From Spirochaetales bacterium (lineage in GTDB: Bacteria; Spirochaetota; Spirochaetia; DSM-27196; SLST01): DNA of 11,706 nucleotides. Each line of letters begins with the position of its first letter. Positions within the stretch are counted from its first letter, which is position 1. Location: contig JANQQY010000465.1 in NCBI GenBank assembly GCA_028284845.1, forward strand, positions 1-11,706. Reading direction: 5' to 3'. The position numbers and the translations under genes are program-made. Positions 6,670 through 11,706 of the stretch are shown piece after piece. The notes beneath the pieces were generated by a model. That model was not told where the DNA came from and searched no databases. It worked only from the letters and a program-made list of their open reading frames with translations.

Positions 6670-9423
6670 CTAGTCCAGGTCTGCCGGATCCTCTTCAGCC
6701 GTGGCGTCCGGCGAGCCGGCGACCGCAGTCGAGCCGCCTGTTCCCGCGGTGTCGTCTTCTGATGATGCCGGTGACGAATCCGAAGGTGTGGGGTCGGATT
6801 CGCCGGTAGCTTCCTGATCGTCCTCCGGCACTTCAATCGGCTCAGTTGAGAAGAAGGGATTGACTGCGTCATCGTCCACGGGTTCGCTGAAGAACGGATT
6901 TGCGCCGTCACCAAAGTCGGTGGTCTCCGGCTCGTCGTCCTCAAGCATCGAATCCAAAAGCGAAGACCCGAGCAGCCGATCCGCGAGCGTTCTCGTGGAT
7001 GCTACGGAGGTGGGGCGTGCGAGTGAATCCGCAAGCCGTTCGCTCCGCGCGTCGTGAAATGCCTCGAGCGTGTCGAACTCGTTTGGTTGGGTACCCGCTA
7101 TAAAGATCTCTTCGAGGATCAGGCCTGAGTAGGCCTCCGTGGGTAGTTTGCCGGTCTCCGCAGTGACGGTGACCTCCACGAGCCCCGGCGGACGCGCAAA
7201 CTCGCGGGGCGGTAGGTCTTCGTGGATCTCCTTCATGTACCGCGCCCAAATGGGCCCGGCGGTCTGGGCGCCAGTCTGATTGGTCCCAAGGCTGTTGTTT
7301 CCGCCGCGGTCGAAACCGAGCCAGACGGCAGTCGTCATGTACGGAGAAAAACCGACGGTCCAGGCGTCCGACCAGTTCTGCGTCGTACCGGTCTTGCCGG
7401 CCATCGGCATTTCGTCAAACCCACCGACCATCAGACGACGATTGCGCAACGTACCGTACTCGACCGTGCTTTCCAGCATGTCGACCATCACGTACGCCGC
7501 CTGGGGGCTGATGATCTGCGCCCCGGCTCCTTTTCGTACCAGTTCCTGAGCGATGTCTTGTGCCGGATCGAGGATTCTGTTCCCACGACGGTCTTCGATG
7601 TATCTGACAGAAATCGGTATGACCTCTCGGCCACCGTTGGGGAATGTTGCAAAGGCACGAGCCATCAAGAGCGGGCTCACACTTACCGTGCCCAGGCCCA
7701 CCGGATACTTCGGTTCGAATCCTCGCTCAGCCATCTGTGGCTCGTTCAAGCCAAGAAGGCGGCCCGCGACGTTAAATGCTTCTGTAAATCCGACGGCTTC
7801 CAGGACACGCAACGAGACAACGTTCATGCTTGTCGCAAGCGCATACCGTGTCCGCGTGGGACCGTTCCACTCGCCGTTGTAGTTCTCGGGGATGTAGGGC
7901 GTTCCGTCGTCGTTGTTGAAGATGACCCACGAATCCATAAAGACCGAGGCCGGTGTGATCGTTCCATTGTTGATGGCGGCCGAGTAATAGAGAGGCTTGA
8001 ACGAGCTGCCGGGTGGGCGCATCGCGCTCATCGCACGGTTGTTCTGATTACCGCTCTCGAATGGACTCCCGCCGACCATTGCCAGGATGTGTCCCGTGTC
8101 GTTCTCAAGCGTGATCAGAGCACCCTCGACACGGGATCGTTGGGTGACCCGTTGTCGTTGGACGTAGGTCTCCCGGGTGACTTGTCGCATCGCATCCTGC
8201 TCAGTCGAATCGAACATCATCGATATCATGTCGAGCATCGGCGAGACTTCGTCGCGGAAGTAGATCGCTGCGCGCCTTTCGTCGCGCTCGGTTCCGACTT
8301 TGATGTTCTCAACGTCAAAGCCGATTGAGAGCATCTCGATCATGGGGATGTATCGTTCGATACGTCCTTCGCTGTTCTCTTGGTTCTGCCGGTAGGTCTT
8401 GTTCGCCCCGTCGATTCCTTCCCAGAGGTGCTCCTGAGCCGCCTTCTGGTAGTCAAGATCGAGCGTGGTGTAAACGCTATATCCGTCCGTGTAGATATTC
8501 GCCGCACCAAGGAGAAGCTCTTCCTGGAGTTGAATGCGAACGTGTTCGGTGAACCACGGCGCCTCGTCGTCTTCCAGACGCTCTAAAAAGGCTGCAGTAT
8601 TGGCGGTTCTGGTGAAGTCGTGGTTCGCCCAATACTCGGCAAAGCTGGCATCCACCTCTTCTTGGCTCGCATAGCCAAGCTCGACCATCTGGCTAAGAAT
8701 GTTTTGCTGCTGCGTCCGAGCGGTCTGCGGGTTTGCGAAGGGAGAGTAGGTGAGGAAACCGGGACTCGAAGGCTGGAGGATGAGCATCACCGCTTCTGCC
8801 AGTGATAGTTCAGAGGCCGGATGCCCGAAGTAGAACTGGCTGGCAGCCTCAATACCGTAGGTGCCGTGCCCGAACCCCGATCGGTTCAGGTACTCTTCCA
8901 GAATCTCGTACTTGGTCAGGTGCCGTTCCAACTGGAGCGCCCACCAGAGCTCCTGAATCTTGCGAGCGATGGTCACGCTGCCATCCGTGTACATGACCTT
9001 GGCAAGCTGCTGGGTGATGGTGCTTCCGCCTGAGAAGTAGCCGCCCCGTCCGCCGGTGAGGTACTGCCGGGCGAGGTTCACTGCGGCGCGCCCCATCTGC
9101 CAGAGGTTGAACCCCCGGTGCTGGAAGAACGCCTGATCCTCTCGTGTGATCAGCGCGTAGATGACATGTCGCGGAAGCTCCTCAACTGAGACCAGCGTCC
9201 GTTTCTCGTCGCCGAACAGCTCGGTAATCTCGCGTCCGTTTCGGTCAAGAAGGACGGTTGGGAGCGCGGATTCGGTCTCGGTTGACCGGGTGATCTCATC
9301 AATGTTTTGGACCGATGCTATCGCCGCGCCGACAGTAATCCCCACCGCGATCGCGGCGGTGACAGTCAATCCTATGAGTACCAGCAACACCACTCGGCGC
9401 TTGCCGTTAAATCGCATGGCCAC
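6670..9423 (-). CDS. Penicillin-binding protein 1A (bifunctional transglycosylase/transpeptidase)
   Basis: This class A PBP polymerises lipid II into glycan strands and cross-links them, anchored in the inner membrane and acting in the periplasm. Residues 11-37 form the signal anchor. The glycosyltransferase (GT51) domain at about 60-240 shows EDQAFFQHRGF (95-105, catalytic E95), GGSTITQQLAK (132-142), RKIQELWWALQLER (154-167) and the second acidic region KYEILEEYLN (171-180). The transpeptidase has SxxK in PPGSSFKP (nucleophile S473, K476), SMN (532-534) and GKTGTT (676-681), so both activities look intact. Residues about 345-430 form a long interdomain segment. At 917 residues it is longer than many PBP1A proteins, owing to an acidic disordered tail from about 826. 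The start may be GTG 9423 (AGGGGG 10 nt upstream) or ATG 9417. It is followed 2 bp later by the ParB-like gene. Confidence 0.94.
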   Translation of the reverse strand: MAMRFNGKRRVVLLVLIGLTVTAAIAVGITVGAAIASVQNIDEITRSTETESALPTVLLDRNGREITELFGDEKRTLVSVEELPRHVIYALITREDQAFFQHRGFNLWQMGRAAVNLARQYLTGGRGGYFSGGSTITQQLAKVMYTDGSVTIARKIQELWWALQLERHLTKYEILEEYLNRSGFGHGTYGIEAASQFYFGHPASELSLAEAVMLILQPSSPGFLTYSPFANPQTARTQQQNILSQMVELGYASQEEVDASFAEYWANHDFTRTANTAAFLERLEDDEAPWFTEHVRIQLQEELLLGAANIYTDGYSVYTTLDLDYQKAAQEHLWEGIDGANKTYRQNQENSEGRIERYIPMIEMLSIGFDVENIKVGTERDERRAAIYFRDEVSPMLDMISMMFDSTEQDAMRQVTRETYVQRQRVTQRSRVEGALITLENDTGHILAMVGGSPFESGNQNNRAMSAMRPPGSSFKPLYYSAAINNGTITPASVFMDSWVIFNNDDGTPYIPENYNGEWNGPTRTRYALATSMNVVSLRVLEAVGFTEAFNVAGRLLGLNEPQMAERGFEPKYPVGLGTVSVSPLLMARAFATFPNGGREVIPISVRYIEDRRGNRILDPAQDIAQELVRKGAGAQIISPQAAYVMVDMLESTVEYGTLRNRRLMVGGFDEMPMAGKTGTTQNWSDAWTVGFSPYMTTAVWLGFDRGGNNSLGTNQTGAQTAGPIWARYMKEIHEDLPPREFARPPGLVEVTVTAETGKLPTEAYSGLILEEIFIAGTQPNEFDTLEAFHDARSERLADSLARPTSVASTRTLADRLLGSSLLDSMLEDDEPETTDFGDGANPFFSEPVDDDAVNPFFSTEPIEVPEDDQEATGESDPTPSDSSPASSEDDTAGTGGSTAVAGSPDATAEEDPADLD

Positions 9424-9452
9424 AGGTTACGAGCCCCCTATTCCCATGTCAA
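9424..9452 (-). promoter_or_regulatory. Candidate promoter of the PBP1A operon
   Basis: On the minus strand a perfect TTGACA (9447-9452) lies 17 bp before TAACCT (9424-9429), which keeps the TA...T outline of a -10 box. It sits downstream of the terminator of the preceding operon, where a promoter is needed. The predicted start of transcription falls at or near the ATG at 9417, so the message may be leaderless or begin within the first codons. Confidence 0.4.
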
Positions 9453-9476
9453 TTGGCGCCCATCGGCACCGGAGAC

Positions 9477-9506
9477 AAAAAAAAGACCGGCACCCGAAGG
9501 TACCGG
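9477..9506 (-). terminator. Intrinsic terminator with UUCG tetraloop
   Basis: Read on the minus strand, CCGGTACC-TTCG-GGTGCCGG forms an 8-bp stem (one T-G wobble) capped by the very stable C(UUCG)G tetraloop. It is followed by TC and a run of eight T. On the plus strand the run of A comes first, so the signal works only for minus-strand transcription. It ends the peptidase/PEGA operon about 90 nt after the stop at 9600 and insulates the PBP1A operon. Confidence 0.9.
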
Positions 9507-9508
9507 CC

Positions 9509-9599
9509 CAACCGTTAGGTCGCCGGTCATACACATAGTAAACTGGGAGGGGAACTATAATGAACAACCGACACCTTGATTATCGTCTCACGACGAGAT
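9509..9599. other. Short gene-free spacer between PEGA-like gene and terminator
   Basis: This 3' untranslated stretch holds no convincing gene on the minus strand. A small hairpin, TCGTC-TCAC-GACGA, occurs at 9583-9596 just after the stop codon of the PEGA-like gene. On the plus strand a possible 15-codon reading frame with a purine-rich upstream run starts at 9560; it has no supporting context. Confidence 0.4.
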
Positions 9600-10604
9600 T
9601 TACTTAATCTCTTCCACTGCGATATCCATCGTCACAGCGATAGAATAGGTTCGCTTCTCCCCAACACTAAAGCGCCGCGTGACGGTATAATCGCCCACTA
9701 CCACAACTATTGTATGGTCTCCCGGTGGCACGGTAAAGTCCCCGCTTGCGCCGGCGACCTGCTCTCCATTGACAAAGACCGTTGCGCCTCGTGGAGCAGA
9801 GTAGGTAACGGTTGCCATGGCGACATTCAACGGAAGCTGCACAAGCTGGTTCACGCCACGCTCCACTCCCACAGTAATCTCCTGATTGTCAAAGCGGTCT
9901 GAGACGAGACGAAAGCGATGTAATCCCGGGGAGACGAGGAATTCTGAGGCCGGCTCGACCTCGTCACCGTCCAAAAAGAGCTGGAAATCGGGTGCGCGGG
10001 CGCTCGCCGGGTCGTAGGATGTCCCGTCTTCGAGCGGATAGGCGATCGTGACAGCGCCAATGTCCCGCGGGACGGCACGAGCGGAGAGTACAAACTCGGC
10101 GTTGTTGATGCTTTCGGAGAGCCCCTTCATCCGTGTGATCATCGTGATCGCAAGCGGGAACGTCGTCGCGGGAACAACATTGCCTATTTGGACTACCGCA
10201 GGAGAGGCATCGGGTCTCGCATCATTTCGCAAAACAATCTGATAGAAGGTCTTTCCAGATCGGACCAGGGGCTCAGTGATCAGCTCCGGCCCGGAGATCG
10301 TGGCGATGTCATCGCTCTCGTTGACGTTTACCGGCCCAAGTAGATTTAGTTCAACCGCACCGGGGAACTCGGAAATGGCTGAGGGCGAGGAGAGCTCGAG
10401 TTCGACTGCATCGTAGAAGCGCAGGTCGCCGGTAAGCTCGATGAGCGTGATCGACTCGATCGCAACATTGTCCAGCCGTGCTTCTGAGGTCGGGGTGATC
10501 AGGAGCGGATCGTTCAGCGGGCCGCGAAGTGACTGAGCATAGAGGAGTGGCGATGCGGAGAGGAGGGCGGTGACAAGGGCCCGAATCAGGATTGTAGATC
10601 TCAC
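9600..10604 (-). CDS. Secreted protein with C-terminal PEGA-like domain(s)
   Basis: I do not recognise a named gene. The 334-residue product starts with a signal peptide (1-23, MRSTILIRALVTALLSASPLLYAQ, cleaved near YAQ), so it is exported. Residues 30-180 are beta-rich and unassigned. Two beta modules follow: FQLFLDGDEVEPASEFLVSP (207-226) with GLHRFRLVSDRF, and ATVFVNGEQVAGASGDFTVP (274-293) with PGDHTIVVVVGDY. The second matches the PEGA pattern PxGAxVxVNG...PGxHxVxVxxGxY; the first is a weaker copy. PEGA domains are small beta-sandwiches common in surface and periplasmic proteins of spirochaetes. The GTG start overlaps the peptidase stop by 4 bp (GTGA), so translation is coupled. This is the last gene before the terminator. 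A role in the envelope is inferred from export and neighbours only. Confidence 0.78.
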   Translation of the reverse strand: MRSTILIRALVTALLSASPLLYAQSLRGPLNDPLLITPTSEARLDNVAIESITLIELTGDLRFYDAVELELSSPSAISEFPGAVELNLLGPVNVNESDDIATISGPELITEPLVRSGKTFYQIVLRNDARPDASPAVVQIGNVVPATTFPLAITMITRMKGLSESINNAEFVLSARAVPRDIGAVTIAYPLEDGTSYDPASARAPDFQLFLDGDEVEPASEFLVSPGLHRFRLVSDRFDNQEITVGVERGVNQLVQLPLNVAMATVTYSAPRGATVFVNGEQVAGASGDFTVPPGDHTIVVVVGDYTVTRRFSVGEKRTYSIAVTMDIAVEEIK

Positions 10605-11545
10605 CGTAGCATCGTCTCCGGGTCGCGCGTTTGACCGCTCTGTCGAATCTCGAAGTGCAGGTGAGGGCCCGTCACGAGTCCTGTGCTACCCACAGTGCCG
10701 AGAATCATACCCGATCGAATGGTCTGGTTCAACGTTACGCTGACACTCTGCAGGTGTCCGTAGAGAGTCCTGAATCCGCCGGAGTGTTGGAGAATGACGT
10801 ACCTGCCCAAGATGGGGTTCTCGCCAATCTCGGCGACCTCACCGCCCCGAGCCGCCAGAACGGAGGTGCCCGCTTCCGCCGCATAGTCTACCCCGCCATG
10901 AAAGCTCCACTGCTGCGTGATCGGACTCGTACGTAACCCGTACGGCGACGTCAGATCTCCGCCTGGGAGCGGGTGTCTGAACAAGACACTTAGAAACCCG
11001 ATCCGTTCCTCCGGCAGAAAGTCATCACCGGGGAAGAACCGGAATCGCGTGCCCGCTTCGTCGCGAATCGTGACAACGACCGCGTCCATATCGCGTCTCA
11101 GGTCGAACATGATCTGCTCAAGATCGGATTCCGGGGTGACCGGAACATAGACCCCCGGAATGCTGGGGATCAATATCGTCCGGCGGTCTTCGAGTTCCGG
11201 CGACGAGAGCCGATTGATGGTAGCGATCGCACTGTAGGGCAGAGAGAGGCGGGCGGCGATCCCAAAAAGCGTCTCAGACGGCTCTCGTTCATACTCGTAG
11301 AGGAGGAGAGCAGGTAGTTCGAGATTCTGGCTTGAGTTCCGATAGTATTCCGCGATTCCTTGGGAGTGCTGGAGGAAGAGAGGATCCTCACGAGAGAGCG
11401 AATCAATCCGTGGATAGCGGGCTGGTCCTGTCTGTCCTACGGCGGGGGTTCCGCTACTTGCGACGGCGAGAGCGACGAAAAAGAAGGAAACCAAGGAGCA
11501 GAAGGACGGCCGCCGTATAGAGGATGCGGAAGTGCGTCGCCGCAA
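10601..11545 (-). CDS. LysM-M23 family metallopeptidase, secreted
   Basis: This protein is of the type that binds and cleaves peptidoglycan cross-bridges, or regulates such cleavage, in the periplasm. Counting from a TTG at 11545 (314 residues), a hydrophobic export segment VSFFFVALAVASSGTPAVG lies at 19-37. A LysM-like module follows at about 83-130 (SETLFGIAARLSLPYSAIATI, then NRL and ILIPSIPG), and an M23 domain at about 190-310. The zinc ligands are present: H216 and D220 in FHGGVDYAA, and H297 in GPHLHFEIR, with H264 in YGHL also conserved, so it looks catalytically competent. The start is uncertain. The frame is open to a GTG at 11635, but the first 47 residues of that reading hold three Cys while the remainder has none, and they overlap a better small gene. 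A TTG at 11494 would minimise that overlap. Confidence 0.87.
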   Translation of the reverse strand: MRRRTSASSIRRPSFCSLVSFFFVALAVASSGTPAVGQTGPARYPRIDSLSREDPLFLQHSQGIAEYYRNSSQNLELPALLLYEYEREPSETLFGIAARLSLPYSAIATINRLSSPELEDRRTILIPSIPGVYVPVTPESDLEQIMFDLRRDMDAVVVTIRDEAGTRFRFFPGDDFLPEERIGFLSVLFRHPLPGGDLTSPYGLRTSPITQQWSFHGGVDYAAEAGTSVLAARGGEVAEIGENPILGRYVILQHSGGFRTLYGHLQSVSVTLNQTIRSGMILGTVGSTGLVTGPHLHFEIRQSGQTRDPETMLR

Positions 11546-11618
11546 ACCAGAGCGGTGCTGCGATGAGGGTGCCGACCAGAGGGATCGAAAGAAGCGCAGC
11601 GACAAGCACGAGAAACAT
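11454..11618 (-). CDS. Small two-helix membrane protein
   Basis: This is a 54-residue protein of unknown function. Its composition is nearly all hydrophobic, in two segments: LVLVAALLSIPLVGTLIAAP (about 3-22) and ILYTAAVLLLLGFLLF (about 32-47). It closes with the basic tail RRSRRRK, so both termini probably face the cytoplasm or the tail anchors inside by the positive-inside rule. The codons (CTC, GTC, ATC, GCG, CGC) resemble those of the neighbours, while the competing frame over the same DNA is rich in Cys, Ser and Arg, as expected of a shadow. It starts 14 bp after the stop of the preceding gene and overlaps the beginning of the peptidase gene. Alternatively the frame could start further upstream, but that would overlap the previous gene. 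No strong Shine-Dalgarno is visible. Confidence 0.6.
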   Translation of the reverse strand: MFLVLVAALLSIPLVGTLIAAPLWFAATHFRILYTAAVLLLLGFLLFRRSRRRK

Positions 11619-11631
11619 GGCGGTACTCGGC

Positions 11632-11706
11632 TCACTCGGTCCGGCCGGTCTGCAGCGCTTCGAGCTCAACCAGGTAGGCGGCCGCCTCATCATCCAGCCC
11701 AAGATC
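11632..11706 (-). CDS. C-terminal end of an unidentified protein
   Basis: The last 24 codons of a gene entering from the right edge are visible, ending in TGA at 11632. The residues LGLDDEAAAYLVELEALQ followed by TGRTE read like a helical C-terminus with ordinary codon use. The other minus-strand frame here (WMMRRPPTWLSSKRC...) does not look like protein. The fragment is too short to assign a family. The gene appears to be the first visible member of the operon with the small membrane protein, peptidase and PEGA-like protein. Confidence 0.5.
   Translation of the reverse strand, partial: DLGLDDEAAAYLVELEALQTGRTE

Noticed and set aside
7222..8328. 368-codon open frame on the plus strand
   Set aside because: It lies wholly opposite the PBP1A gene, whose transpeptidase motifs are read on the minus strand. 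Its product is rich in Arg/His/Asp without any recognisable domain, as expected of an antisense shadow.
1..11706. CRISPR array, insertion sequence, phage or defence system
   Set aside because: No direct-repeat/spacer pattern, transposase, integrase, terminal inverted repeats or defence-type nuclease was seen. The ParB-like protein was considered but lacks nuclease features and sits with a wall-synthesis gene.

Overview
The window looks like ordinary chromosome from a member of the Spirochaetota, of moderately high GC content and probably a free-living or environmental Spirochaetales-type organism. The strongest pointer is a P83/100-family protein, a secreted coiled-coil protein characteristic of spirochaetes. 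A fused PyrB-PyrI aspartate carbamoyltransferase, a Rex redox repressor and several secreted envelope proteins with beta-propeller, HEAT-like, PEGA-like or LysM/M23 modules agree with this. I see no mobile element, CRISPR array, phage gene, tRNA or rRNA.

Layout. (1) Positions 1-1237, minus strand: rex followed by an RlmK-type rRNA methyltransferase, which overlaps rex by 11 bp and runs off the left edge. A good promoter with an overlapping inverted repeat precedes rex. (2) Positions 1324-6226, plus strand: a secreted seven-bladed PQQ-like beta-propeller protein with a HEAT-like C-terminus, then a P83/100 protein with its own promoter, then pyrBI overlapping it by 4 bp. (3) Positions 6275-9423, minus strand: a class A penicillin-binding protein (PBP1A type) followed 2 bp later by a short ParB-like protein. 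The latter keeps the ParB nucleotide-binding motifs, lacks the DNA-binding domain, and ends in a cationic amphipathic helix. (4) Positions 9477-11706, minus strand: the C-terminal end of an unidentified gene, a tiny two-helix membrane protein, a LysM/M23 peptidase and a secreted PEGA-like protein, all overlapping or nearly so, ended by a strong intrinsic terminator at about 9477-9506.

How the genes fit together. The right half is about the cell wall and envelope: glycan polymerisation and cross-linking (PBP1A), peptidoglycan binding or hydrolysis (LysM/M23) and periplasmic beta-sandwich proteins. The left half links NADH/NAD+ sensing (Rex) with rRNA modification, and a spirochaetal envelope antigen with pyrimidine synthesis. 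The most unusual item is the truncated ParB-like protein with a membrane-binding tail, co-transcribed with PBP1A; it could be a membrane-associated regulator of wall synthesis, though that is inference. No defence or mobile system was found.
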